Positions 28,162 to 36,588 are shown, counted from the stretch's first letter. The stretch is DNA of 64,000 bases from JANQLU01 sp964434955 (GCA_964434955.1 CAYSXI010000004.1:20067-84066), one strand, 5' to 3'. Notes: generated by a model from the sequence alone, not told the origin. Made by a program: numbers and translations.

Positions 28162-31119
28162 ATGATCAGATCGACGACAGATCGTCGCAAACTCGCGACA
28201 GTTTTGCCCATCGTCATTTCCGTTTTGCTGACGTATGGCCTTTTTGCTTCAAAAACAGCACTAAAAAATGCTCGCGCCCAGGACGAATCACGGCTCACCC
28301 CTCCCGCTCAATCCGTTTTGCAGAAACCAAATCAGGAAGAGCTTCCTCAGGGTGTGAAACAGGACGACCCTCAGGATCAAAATGGACGCCAGATTTTGAT
28401 GCGTGGCCCCATGCATGAAGCTTTCGTCGAGCTGCATTCCGTGGACCCAAAGCCAAATGCTTACGTGGACAAGAAGCCACCCGAACCGATCAAGGAAGTG
28501 CCGCCGGAATTCAAACCCGAAGGTGACAACGTCCGCTGGATCCCCGGCTATTGGGCCTGGGAAGTCGACAAAAAGGACTTTATTTGGGTGAGTGGCATAT
28601 GGCGAGACATTCCCCCGAAACAAGCCTGGATTCCCGGTTATTGGGAGGAATCCGACAAAGGATACCGTTGGATCTCCGGGTTTTGGCACGAGGAAGAAAA
28701 GGAAGAGCTCCAGTATTTACCCGAGCCACCCGAAAGCATCGACTCGGGACCTTCCACCCCCCCGCCAAGTGACGATCATTTCTACGTGCCCGGCAACTGG
28801 ATCATGCAGGGACAGCAGTATCAATGGACGCCAGGATTCTGGAAACCGATCGTCGAAGACTGGATCTGGATTCCGGCCCGCTATGTCTGGACTCCTCACG
28901 GATGTGTATTCCGGCCCGGATACTGGGATCGCGTGATTCAAAACCGCGGTGTTTGTTTCGCTCCGGTTTACTATTCGCAACCGATCTATCAGCAACCAAC
29001 GTTTTTCTACACACCGGCCTGTGCAATCGATATCCGGTTCGACTTCCTCGCAAACATGTTTGTCGACTTGCGATTTGGACACTATTGCTATGGCGATTGG
29101 TATGGCCAGCGCCACATTCAACGAGACATCCTGCCCTGGGTCAACATTCACCAGTATCGCCGAAGGCATTACGACCCGTTTTTGGCCTATTACACTTGCC
29201 CATCAAGGCGACTTAACAACGTCAATATCTACGTTCATTTGAACCGCCGACACCGTCATTTCCACGACAACGTCAACCTCCGCCCCCACCGAACGTTTGC
29301 AGCACAGCAAGCACCTCGTCGTCCAAGAGGCAACGGAACGCAGGTTGCCGTGAACGTGAATCAACGTGTCCAAATTGGTGTTGATTACCGTGAGTTGGTC
29401 GAACGACGACAGCGTGGTGGCGGCAACGCGACCGCAAACCGCGGCCAGCGGCCAACTGGCAAAAAGTACCGCCGTCTTAACGAAGAAGAGATTCTCACGG
29501 CACGTAAGAGCAGCGACCCGATTCGTCGAGTCGAAAACCAGAGACGCAAACATGAGGTAGCCCGCAACACCCGAAACGGAAATCAAAAAGGGAGTCGCGG
29601 TGCTTCAAAGACGGTTTCCCAAAGTCAGTTGCGGTTGGTGGATTACAAAAAAGCGGTCGCGGCAGGAAAACAGGTTCGAATCCCGCCCGAGCGACGAGTG
29701 AACGGCAATCGTGGCGTTTCATCGGTCAATCGCCCCAATCGAAACCCCCGTTCTTCCAATGCCGAGCCGGAGCAACAGCGCCAGGTCCGTCGTGACGTCA
29801 CGGAAGATTTGCTCAAAACCCAGCGCCGACAGAGAGAGCAACAAATGGAACGAGTTGCCCGGCAGCAAGAGCAAGATCGAAAACGAAATATCGCCCAGCA
29901 ACAGGAACGTGCGAGGCGCGAAGCTGAAAATCGATCCGGCAATGCGAATCGTCAACGAACCGAAAATCGCAATCGAATTCCTTCGGTCGAACGTCAACAG
30001 CGACAACGACAACGGGACCTCGAAGAAAAACAAAAGGCCCAAGCGCAACAGGACATGCTGGAACGAATCCGACGCCAGCAACAGGATCGGGAAAAGCGCT
30101 TACGCAAAGAACAGTTGTCACAAAGGGACATCGACCGTATTCGCAAACAGCGAGACGACGAGCAAGCCCGCTTGCGGCAACAGCAGCAACAGCGCGAGCG
30201 GGACGAGAAGTTTTCCCAACAAAATCGCGAACGTCAGCGAGAGATCGATCGCCAGAATCGTGAAAGACAGCGTCGCGATCAAGCGGATCGCCAAAAGCGA
30301 ATTGATGCCGAACGGCAACGACAAATGGAGCGATTGCGAAAGAAGCAACAGGACGAACAGCGTCAACGATCCGAACAGAAGCGTTCTCGCGATTTGTTGG
30401 ACGCGAAACTTCAAAAGGAACGAGAAGCCCAAGCGCGACGGCAACGTGAAAATGACGCTGCCAAACGCGAGCGATCTCGAATCGAGCAGCAAAAAGCCCT
30501 TAAGGCCCGAGAGCAACAGGATCGGATCCGCCGCCAACAGGTCGATCAACAACGCCAAAGAGTCGCCGAACAAATGCGGCAAAAACAAATCGAGGCTCAA
30601 AGGCAAAAAGCAATCGAATCTCAACGCCAGCGAGCCAGCGAACAGCAACGGCAAAAGGCGTTGGATGCCCAACGACAAAAGGCTGCCGAAGCACAGCGGC
30701 AAAGAGCCGTCGAAAGACAAAGACAAAAACAGGCTGACGACATGAGGCAGAAGCAGTTGGAGCAACAGCGACAGCGGCAACGCCAAATCGACGAACAGCG
30801 TAAACGTCAGGTTGAGCAACAACGTCAAAAAGCCATTGAAGCTCAAAGGCAAAAAGCTGTCGAGCAGCAGCGGCAACGAGCGGCTGAGCAACAGCGGCAA
30901 CGTCAAATCGAGGATCAGCGACGCCGTCGCCAGGCGGAAGATCAACGAAAACGGCAACAGGCAGAAAGCCAGCGCCGGCAACAAATCGAAAACCAGCGCC
31001 GGCAACAGATTGAAAACTCGCGCCGTCAACAAATGGAAAACCAGCGCCGCCAGCAGGACATCAAACGCCAACAACAGCGTCGCTCGCCGCAAAACAATCG
31101 GCGCGGTAAGCGAAAGTAG
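28162..31119 (+). CDS. YXWGXW-repeat protein with long Gln/Arg-rich tail
   Basis: 985 residues. Signal anchor or signal peptide near residues 10-33 (LPIVISVLLTYGLFAS). Residues about 95-260 contain tandem Trp-rich motifs: VRWIPGYWAWE, FIWVSGIWRDI, AWIPGYWEES, YRWISGFWHEE, YQWTPGFWKPI, the signature of the YXWGXW repeat family. Residues 260-400 are Tyr/His/Arg-rich. From about residue 430 to the end the protein is almost wholly Gln, Arg, Glu, Lys and Ala with words such as QRQKA repeated, predicted as a single very long charged helix or coiled coil. Exported and probably surface- or wall-associated. Common in planctomycetes, function unknown. Confidence 0.85.
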   Translation: MIRSTTDRRKLATVLPIVISVLLTYGLFASKTALKNARAQDESRLTPPAQSVLQKPNQEELPQGVKQDDPQDQNGRQILMRGPMHEAFVELHSVDPKPNAYVDKKPPEPIKEVPPEFKPEGDNVRWIPGYWAWEVDKKDFIWVSGIWRDIPPKQAWIPGYWEESDKGYRWISGFWHEEEKEELQYLPEPPESIDSGPSTPPPSDDHFYVPGNWIMQGQQYQWTPGFWKPIVEDWIWIPARYVWTPHGCVFRPGYWDRVIQNRGVCFAPVYYSQPIYQQPTFFYTPACAIDIRFDFLANMFVDLRFGHYCYGDWYGQRHIQRDILPWVNIHQYRRRHYDPFLAYYTCPSRRLNNVNIYVHLNRRHRHFHDNVNLRPHRTFAAQQAPRRPRGNGTQVAVNVNQRVQIGVDYRELVERRQRGGGNATANRGQRPTGKKYRRLNEEEILTARKSSDPIRRVENQRRKHEVARNTRNGNQKGSRGASKTVSQSQLRLVDYKKAVAAGKQVRIPPERRVNGNRGVSSVNRPNRNPRSSNAEPEQQRQVRRDVTEDLLKTQRRQREQQMERVARQQEQDRKRNIAQQQERARREAENRSGNANRQRTENRNRIPSVERQQRQRQRDLEEKQKAQAQQDMLERIRRQQQDREKRLRKEQLSQRDIDRIRKQRDDEQARLRQQQQQRERDEKFSQQNRERQREIDRQNRERQRRDQADRQKRIDAERQRQMERLRKKQQDEQRQRSEQKRSRDLLDAKLQKEREAQARRQRENDAAKRERSRIEQQKALKAREQQDRIRRQQVDQQRQRVAEQMRQKQIEAQRQKAIESQRQRASEQQRQKALDAQRQKAAEAQRQRAVERQRQKQADDMRQKQLEQQRQRQRQIDEQRKRQVEQQRQKAIEAQRQKAVEQQRQRAAEQQRQRQIEDQRRRRQAEDQRKRQQAESQRRQQIENQRRQQIENSRRQQMENQRRQQDIKRQQQRRSPQNNRRGKRK

Positions 31120-31151
31120 TCGCAAACAACGGTAGCCAACCCAAACCTTTG

Positions 31152-31185
31152 AGCGGTTGCGGTTTATTTCGCAACCGCTTTTTTC
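31152..31185 (+). terminator. Intrinsic terminator after YXWGXW gene
   Basis: Perfect 10-bp stem agcggttgcg (31152-31161) / cgcaaccgct (31170-31179), 8-base loop, then a T run. Lies 32 bases after the stop codon. Confidence 0.85.
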
Positions 31186-31358
31186 ATACGAACCTCCGAC
31201 CAAACTGCCTCAAGTCCCTCGTCCCATCCTTCCATCATTCCATCGTCCCTCCATCTCAATCCCGACAACGATGACCTACTTCGCCTAACTAAGCCGCCAA
31301 AGCAGCTGCCGCAAGAATCACGAGGCGAAACCCGAAAACAGAATGACGCTTCGACGCA

Positions 31359-31484
31359 CAAATAGCGCATCAACACAAGCACCAAGCGCGCGAACACGAC
31401 CAACAAGCGCATGAATACAAACAACAAGCGCATCAACCCAAACAACAAGCGCGCGAGCACAAACAACAAGCGGATGAATACAAG
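31359..31484 (+). repeat. 21-bp tandem repeat, six units
   Basis: Six contiguous 21-base units begin at 31359, 31380, 31401, 31422, 31443 and 31464, with core caacaagcgcatgaatacaa and a few substitutions each but no indels. Period 21 keeps a reading frame (QQAHEYK-like heptapeptides), but a TGA at 31344 and the lack of a start argue against translation. The last unit runs into the dispersed 31-bp element, whose first half resembles the unit, suggesting that the array grew from it. Confidence 0.8.
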
Positions 31485-31508
31485 CACGAAGCGCCAGCGA
31501 GTGGTTCC
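31478..31508 (+). repeat. Dispersed 31-bp element, copy A
   Basis: Differs by a single base from the unit at 47546-47576 (core caagcacgaagcgc, then agcgagtggttcc). The match 16 kb away in unrelated intergenic DNA marks it as a dispersed genomic repeat. Confidence 0.75.
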
Positions 31509-31520
31509 GAACCACCAAAC

Positions 31521-31562
31521 ATCCAAGCCCCATGATCCAAGCCGCATGATCCAAGCCCGGGC
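31521..31562 (+). repeat. 14-bp direct repeat, three units
   Basis: atccaagccccatg, atccaagccgcatg and a third unit diverging after atccaagccc follow one another at 31521, 31535 and 31549. Confidence 0.6.
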
Positions 31563-31654
31563 GAAAGCAAACGCCCGATTCAACTTGCACGCCCGACTGA
31601 TGCGTCAAATCATACTTGCCCATAACACCCGCCAACAAACTGCGGCGCAACAAA

Positions 31655-31683
31655 AAAGGATGCCCCAAAACTGGGCATCCTTT
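31655..31683 (-). terminator. Intrinsic terminator of S15 hydrolase gene
   Basis: Stem aaaggatgccc (31655-31665) / gggcatccttt (31673-31683), 7-base loop. Read on the minus strand it is followed by a T run (A run at 31652-31657 on plus). 25 bases beyond the stop. Confidence 0.8.
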
Positions 31684-31707
31684 CCAATTTTTGCTTCAGA
31701 AACCAGC

Positions 31708-33552
31708 TTACTTTTCCGCCGCTTTTTCAAACGCCGCCTTGCCACCAACGACTGGAATCTCCAACGCGGTACCATCGAGATCCACCGTCAGTTCCGTTCC
31801 TGCTTTTGGCCAAAGCGTAAAATCGCGGTCGCTGGAAAAGATCATCAGACCAATTTGTTGGCCGGCTGGGATCACCTGGTCGTCCGGCTGAAGCGTGAAC
31901 TCCATTTCATAAAACTTGCCGGGAACCAACGGTTCACTTTCGGTTAGCGATTGATGATTTTGCGGATCCGCCCAGCCGCGGGTAATGATATTGTCCGTGA
32001 TTCGGCCACGTTCCATCCAGGGAAGCGAAACCACCCAAACCGACAGGTTGCAGGCCTTCTTGCTGGAAGCCAACTTGATTTTGATTTTCGCGGTGCCGGA
32101 AATGTGAATGTCTTCCGTCAATTTTGGAGTGACGAACAAAAGGCGATTTTCCGATGAATCGGCCTGGGCCAATTTCGTCCCGGAAATGGCCACGTCATCA
32201 ACCAATTTTTCCTGGCCTTGAGCGCCCATCGCTTCCAATGCCAGACCGCCCATTTTGTTGCCTCCTTTGGTCAACTTCAGCGTGATCGGTTTGGCTTCCG
32301 GGTGAGGATAGTCCGCGTACGCGGTTGGTTTGTTGCGGCGATCTTTTTCGCGAACGATCCATGCCTTGGGATCTTTCTCAACGTCGTTTTTGACTCCGTA
32401 GAGATAACGCGTGAACCAACGGTTCATCATTTGATGGGGTGGCTCACCTCCGTGCCCGCCTTGATGGCAGTAGTATTGGCAAGGAACACCTTTCTTTTTC
32501 AAAGCCAGGTAGATTCGGACACTGTGCTCTGGCATCACGTTCCAATCGTTGAATCCGTGCGCCATCAACGTCGCGGCTTTCAAATCATCGAGTTGATTCA
32601 AGTAATCCCGCCCCGCCCAAAACTCGTTGTAGTCGCCCGTAATCCGGTCGAATTTTTTCCAGAACAGGTTTTTGCGGATCCGCTCATTGCAACCCTCGCG
32701 CTTGTCCATGTCTCCGCTATGAATGAAATCGTAAAGAACATCGATATCCTCCCCCATGTATCCGCCCGGGTGACGAATCAGGCCATGAGAACGGTAGTAG
32801 TGGTAGTACGAAGTGTTGGGAGCAATTGGAATGATGCATTCCAGCCCTTCGACGCCGGTCGTGGCTGCGGCCAGGGGGAGTGTTCCGTTGTACGACGTCC
32901 CAGTCATGCCAACTTTACCGGTGCACCAATCGGCTTTGACTTCTTCGTCGCCTGTTGGGGTCGTGTAGCCTTTCGCTCGGCCGTTCAACCAATCGATCAC
33001 GGCTTTCGGCGCCAGCGATTCATTCTTTCCGCCTACCGTGGGGCATCCTTGTGACAACCCGGTTCCCGGTGAACAGGAATGGACCACAGCAAAGCCGCGA
33101 GGAACCCAGGTCGAGATATGTGAACCGGAAATGATGGGTCGGTTTGCACGCGTCTTGAATGGAGGGATGACCGTTCGTTTCGGCGGTTCCTCACCCAACT
33201 CGTGTTTGGGATCCCAAAAGTACTGTTTTGCAGTTCCGCCAGTTCCCGAGTAATAAGGGCTGGTTGCGTAAATCACCGGCACTTTAAGGTCTTCCGTTTT
33301 CGTCTGCTTTTGACGGGTGACCGAAACGTGCATCCGATCCTTCTTTCCGTCCTCGTCCGAATCGAATTCGGTTTCAACCCATAGATCGTGGTTGATCCAA
33401 TCGCGACGATTCTTGAAAGCTTCCACAATTTGAGCCTGGCCGTCTTTGAAGACCGGACCAGCCTTTTCATCTTGACCGGAGACCTGAGTCGTCAATCCGA
33501 TCAAGCCAATCAGCAAGAACAAAGGGGTGCAGTAAAACAGTTTCAATTTCAT
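31708..33552 (-). CDS. Secreted CocE/NonD-type X-Pro dipeptidyl-peptidase family (S15) hydrolase
   Basis: 614 residues with a signal peptide (LFYCTPLFLLIGLIGL) ending near residue 26. The nucleophile elbow is GMTGTSYNG, with the catalytic Ser between Thr and Tyr, as in S15 and cocaine-esterase-like enzymes. An Asp/His pair is expected from LMAHGFNDWNVMPEHS and YCHQGGHGG. The C-terminal jelly-roll domain typical of the family is recognisable (KFYEMEFTLQPDDQVIPAGQ; FSSDRDFTLWPKAGT). Length fits. Acts outside the cytoplasm on N-terminal X-Pro peptides or esters. Single gene with its own terminator. Confidence 0.88.
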   Translation of the reverse strand: MKLKLFYCTPLFLLIGLIGLTTQVSGQDEKAGPVFKDGQAQIVEAFKNRRDWINHDLWVETEFDSDEDGKKDRMHVSVTRQKQTKTEDLKVPVIYATSPYYSGTGGTAKQYFWDPKHELGEEPPKRTVIPPFKTRANRPIISGSHISTWVPRGFAVVHSCSPGTGLSQGCPTVGGKNESLAPKAVIDWLNGRAKGYTTPTGDEEVKADWCTGKVGMTGTSYNGTLPLAAATTGVEGLECIIPIAPNTSYYHYYRSHGLIRHPGGYMGEDIDVLYDFIHSGDMDKREGCNERIRKNLFWKKFDRITGDYNEFWAGRDYLNQLDDLKAATLMAHGFNDWNVMPEHSVRIYLALKKKGVPCQYYCHQGGHGGEPPHQMMNRWFTRYLYGVKNDVEKDPKAWIVREKDRRNKPTAYADYPHPEAKPITLKLTKGGNKMGGLALEAMGAQGQEKLVDDVAISGTKLAQADSSENRLLFVTPKLTEDIHISGTAKIKIKLASSKKACNLSVWVVSLPWMERGRITDNIITRGWADPQNHQSLTESEPLVPGKFYEMEFTLQPDDQVIPAGQQIGLMIFSSDRDFTLWPKAGTELTVDLDGTALEIPVVGGKAAFEKAAEK

Positions 33553-33751
33553 ATCTTATTCCTGTTGTCCGAGGATCTGTTTGCAATTGGCCGTGTTCGG
33601 GCTCGATCCAAGCCGGTTGATTCTTGCCGACCCCAAGATTCGACCGAGCCGCTGGAGGAGTGGATTTTAGTTTGGATTCAGCCGCGAATCGAGCGGCGGT
33701 GAACGGCTGGGCCGTTTTTGGTCCAGAAAGCTCCAAAGCGTGAGACACTTA

Positions 33752-34114
33752 TCAATTCAGGCGGATCTTGTTCGCTTTCAGAAAGCGCAGAAATTCCTGT
33801 GCATCGCGCTTGTGCCGGCGATGGCCTTCGACCCAGTGATGAGTCGCGTAGAATCGAAAAAGTCCGGCGGCTTCTCCGCCCAGCGATTGAACGGTCTCCG
33901 GAATTTGCTGCTGGACTTCGTGCCAGCGTTTATTCAACAAACCGTTGGCTTGTCGCTCAATTTCGTCCGGATCCAGTTTGGCGAATGCGTCTACATCGCT
34001 TGCCGGCACCCCCCACTCCCTGGCCAGGGCTTCAGCATCCTCACGAAATCGCCGCCGCGCGACCGGGTCACTCAGCAATTTGGCAATCGCGCTGACGAGG
34101 TCGGTGTTGTTCAA
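33752..34114 (-). CDS. Small MNIO partner-like protein, TTG start
   Basis: 120 residues from a TTG at 34114, preceded by GAGG seven bases upstream inside the end of the DUF692 gene; the 47-base overlap implies coupled translation. Helical, with DPVARRRFREDAEALAREWG near the N-terminus, a pattern I associate with small proteins beside DUF692 (MNIO) enzymes such as the MbnC / DUF2063-like partners that present the precursor peptide. A second region (FYATHHWVEGHRRHKRDAQE) is His/Arg rich. Function as a substrate-delivery partner is inferred from context; the similarity was not tested by search. Confidence 0.65.
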   Translation of the reverse strand: MNNTDLVSAIAKLLSDPVARRRFREDAEALAREWGVPASDVDAFAKLDPDEIERQANGLLNKRWHEVQQQIPETVQSLGGEAAGLFRFYATHHWVEGHRRHKRDAQEFLRFLKANKIRLN

Positions 34115-34892
34115 GAATTTGCCTCAGTCGAATCAGTTCTTTTTCAATTTCGTCGATTTCGTCCATCCGCTGGTCTCTCTCCAGGATAACCGCTTGGACC
34201 TCGGAGTAGTCGATGACCTCCCTGAAAAGATCCATTAGATCCTCCTGAATGGCCGCGCTATGTTGATCTCGATAGCGCCCTTCAACGAGTGAATATCCGA
34301 CGATGTGTAACTGACGGATATACTCCGGTTGCACTTGCCGCAACCAGTCAAGAGCTTCGTAGCCGTGATTCTTGGAGTTAATGAAGAGATTCGTCACATC
34401 GAGAAGCAAGCCACAATTGGCCGCGTCGCAAAGTCGGTTCAAGAACTCCGTTTCGGCCATGGTTCCGCCGACCTGCAAGTCGGACGTGATGTTCTCCAGA
34501 ATCAACGGCTTCCCGCAAACTTCCCGCACTTCGATTGCGTGTTCCGTCAGGACTTGCAATGAATTTTCGTTTTTCGGAACCGGGTTCAGGTGGCCCAGGT
34601 CGACACCCCCTGCCCTGGTAAACGCAACATGTTCGCTCACCCATTCTGCCTTGGCCCAACGGGCAACTTGCGCAAAGCTTTTCAGAACCTGTGAATCCAG
34701 CGGTCCGGGGGTCCCCAAAGAAAGTCCCAACCCGTGAACGTAAAGATGGTATTTTTCGGCGAGATTCTTGAGCGTCGACTCTCCCCCTTCAAAAAAATGT
34801 TCAGCCGTGACTTCGAGACAATCCACCGCCTCCGGTTCGGCCGCAATCCAGTCGTGCATCGCCCGACGATAACCAAGCCCTAATCGCCACAT
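34068..34892 (-). CDS. DUF692 family MNIO enzyme (multinuclear iron oxidative enzyme)
   Basis: 274 residues from the ATG at 34892, whose Shine-Dalgarno GGAGGAGGG lies in the Gly codons of the upstream gene. The TIM-barrel signatures of DUF692 are in order: RLGLGYRRAMHDW, CLEVTAEHFFEGG, YVHGLGLSLG, WVSEHVAFTR, PLILENITSD, LLLDVTNLFINSKNHG, RQLHIVGYSLVEG and VILERD. The expected metal ligands (Glu, His, His, Glu, Asp/Asn, His, Glu) are visible. The usual second His of HLAGH is replaced by Tyr (HIVGYS). Known members (MbnB, TglH, ChrH, bufferin enzymes) use two or three irons and oxygen to modify Cys or Asp residues of ribosomal peptides. The likely substrate here is the Cys-rich tail of the adjacent gene. 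Confidence 0.88.
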   Translation of the reverse strand: MWRLGLGYRRAMHDWIAAEPEAVDCLEVTAEHFFEGGESTLKNLAEKYHLYVHGLGLSLGTPGPLDSQVLKSFAQVARWAKAEWVSEHVAFTRAGGVDLGHLNPVPKNENSLQVLTEHAIEVREVCGKPLILENITSDLQVGGTMAETEFLNRLCDAANCGLLLDVTNLFINSKNHGYEALDWLRQVQPEYIRQLHIVGYSLVEGRYRDQHSAAIQEDLMDLFREVIDYSEVQAVILERDQRMDEIDEIEKELIRLRQILEQHRPRQRDCQIAE

Positions 34893-35776
34893 CCGCCACA
34901 CCCTCCTCCGCAGCCTCCACCACAACTGCTACAGCTACTGCAGCTGCTCCCGCAATTGCTTCCGCAACTGCTGCAGCTCCAAAATCCACTTCGCCTGCCC
35001 TTGCGGTTGTCGCTCAACATGCCGACCACGATGATTCCTCCAACGAAAAGAATGAACATGAATGCCGCATGAACAAATACGATCCCTCCAATGGCCACCA
35101 GGATAAACAAAGCCGCCAATAGGAACTTGATCCAAGACAAGCCACCGCTGGAATCTCTGAAAAACTCGTGCCGTTTGCTTTCACCTTGCGTGGTCGTCAA
35201 TCCAAAAAACAAACCACAAGCTACCACCGACACAACCAGGTAGGCGAGGTTGGTTTTTCCCAGCACCAGCGCCCAGGCGATTCTCCCGCCTGCCAAGGCA
35301 ACCATAAGCGTGAGCGCCAAATAATTGAACTGATCCAGCTCCGCGATGGACTTTCGTCCGATCAAAACGCCGGCAATCGAAAGCACCAGCAGAAGGAAAT
35401 AGATTCCGAGAAACGATCGCCCGTCGATAAATGTCAAAAACGGTGCCAAAACCAAGGCACCAAGCCCGACCACGACCATCCCCCCATAGAGCATTGTCTT
35501 GATCGTCGATTCTGAATCGGCGGTTGAAACCAGCTGCCGCCCCAGGTGTTCGTGGAACCCACATGCGATGCAGACGACGCCACCCTTCTCCATCGGCGCC
35601 AAACACTTTTTGCATTTCTGTTTCGCGGAGGTTGCTTCCTGGACACCCATCACGGGCGGCTTTCGATTGGGCACCACGAAAACGTTGCCGCAGCTTCGGC
35701 AACGCGCCTTTTTACCTGCGTCTTTCTCCTTGACTTGAAGCTGGGTGCCGCATCCACACATGAGTTTTACGACCAC
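34880..35776 (-). CDS. Zinc-ribbon membrane protein with nine-Cys Gly/Ser tail (candidate MNIO substrate)
   Basis: 298 residues from a GTG at 35776, six bases after GGAGGAGG; an ATG at 35761 lacks a Shine-Dalgarno. Residues 7-35 form one zinc ribbon (CGCG then CRSC) and residues about 54-76 a second (CKKC, CIAC). Five or six hydrophobic segments follow between about residues 92 and 250. After a basic stretch (NRKGRRSG) the last 30 residues contain nine Cys spaced by Ser/Gly: WSCSSCGSNCGSSC, then SSCSSCGGGC and GGGCGGCGD. Gly/Cys-rich tails on membrane proteins beside DUF692 genes have been noted in other families (such as TIGR04222, from memory). The tail may bind metal after or without modification. 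Stop overlaps the DUF692 start. Confidence 0.8.
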   Translation of the reverse strand: MVVKLMCGCGTQLQVKEKDAGKKARCRSCGNVFVVPNRKPPVMGVQEATSAKQKCKKCLAPMEKGGVVCIACGFHEHLGRQLVSTADSESTIKTMLYGGMVVVGLGALVLAPFLTFIDGRSFLGIYFLLLVLSIAGVLIGRKSIAELDQFNYLALTLMVALAGGRIAWALVLGKTNLAYLVVSVVACGLFFGLTTTQGESKRHEFFRDSSGGLSWIKFLLAALFILVAIGGIVFVHAAFMFILFVGGIIVVGMLSDNRKGRRSGFWSCSSCGSNCGSSCSSCSSCGGGCGGGCGGCGD

Positions 35777-36582
35777 CGAGATCCTCCTCCTTCGGAAGAA
35801 TCGTTGCTTACCTCGATGACTTCGACCGAATCTGGAATCGCATCGACGACTCGCGCTGCGCTATCGACAAAACCGATCATCTCAAGCGCCAAGCTAACCA
35901 GCAGGTCCTCGGCGGAAGCGGGTGAGATTCGTTTGACCTGGTCCATGATCATTCGAAAGCTGGCGCCGCTCAAACCGAGTTTTTCACATGCCGCTTGGCA
36001 TGCACCAATCGAGTTCACGGACTCGGACTCCGCGTCAACTAGCATCGCGGCGGCCAACAGCGTCGACTCAAGCGCGGCCGCACAGCGTTCAAGCGATGCA
36101 CGCAAAAGGTGTCGACGCTTGCGATCCATCACCAATCGATTGACCAGACGCATCTTAAGATTCTTGAATTCCTGCTCGCAGCGCAAACGCAAATGCACGA
36201 GCTGAATATCCAGATCCCTGAGAACATCGTTGCCAATCAGGACCCGGTAGTTCTTTTTCATTTCAAGAAAACGAACCGGGAAAACATCCGTCGTTCGATC
36301 CAATTCGTCCCGGGACTGGATCAAAAGCGAAACCGGATGCTTTGTGTTGAACGATTCGAAGACATTCGAAAGCGAGTCGAACAGAGCCAAGTCAAAATCA
36401 GAAAGTACCAGCAGTAGCTTGAGCGGCTGCGAGATTTCCGATGAATCCGCATCCGGGTCAGCGTAAGCTCCCCATACAATGAGCGATTCCAGTTTTTGCC
36501 CCAATGACTTCTGCAACCGATTCGGAACCGAAGCCAAGATTTTTTCGGGCGATTCACCTCCAATAGTCCATGGCAAAACCAT
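35767..36582 (-). CDS. Nucleotidyltransferase-like protein, first gene of MNIO operon
   Basis: 271 residues from the ATG at 36582 (GGGG five bases upstream); a GTG at 36588 is an alternative. The N-terminal part KLESLIVWGAYADPD, then LKLLLVLSDFDLALF, resembles the start of a minimal nucleotidyltransferase fold, but the Gly-Ser and the spaced acidic pair of active enzymes are not clearly present, so it is probably inactive. The rest is alpha-helical. The C-terminal GGG codons double as the Shine-Dalgarno of the next gene, overlapping it by ten bases. Probably cytoplasmic; no known function. The family resemblance is a weak judgement by eye. Confidence 0.6.
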   Translation of the reverse strand: MVLPWTIGGESPEKILASVPNRLQKSLGQKLESLIVWGAYADPDADSSEISQPLKLLLVLSDFDLALFDSLSNVFESFNTKHPVSLLIQSRDELDRTTDVFPVRFLEMKKNYRVLIGNDVLRDLDIQLVHLRLRCEQEFKNLKMRLVNRLVMDRKRRHLLRASLERCAAALESTLLAAAMLVDAESESVNSIGACQAACEKLGLSGASFRMIMDQVKRISPASAEDLLVSLALEMIGFVDSAARVVDAIPDSVEVIEVSNDSSEGGGSRWS

Positions 36583-36588
36583 TGACAC

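Larger units (their letters stand above)
31186..31654. other. Non-coding repeat patch
   Basis: Between the terminators of two convergent genes. Holds the 21-bp tandem array (31359-31484), one 31-bp dispersed element (31478-31508) and a 14-bp triplet repeat (31521-31562). Open frames across it have biased composition and no start-site support, so no gene is called. Confidence 0.6.

Noticed and set aside
29711..30745. 344-codon plus-strand frame rich in Asn/Ser/Arg/Lys
   Set aside because: Frame-shifted reading of the same low-complexity tract; no start signal.
30118..31203. 361-codon minus-strand frame rich in Leu/Ser/Phe
   Set aside because: Complement of the Gln/Arg repeats of the YXWGXW gene; its hydrophobicity is an artefact of CAA/CGA codons.
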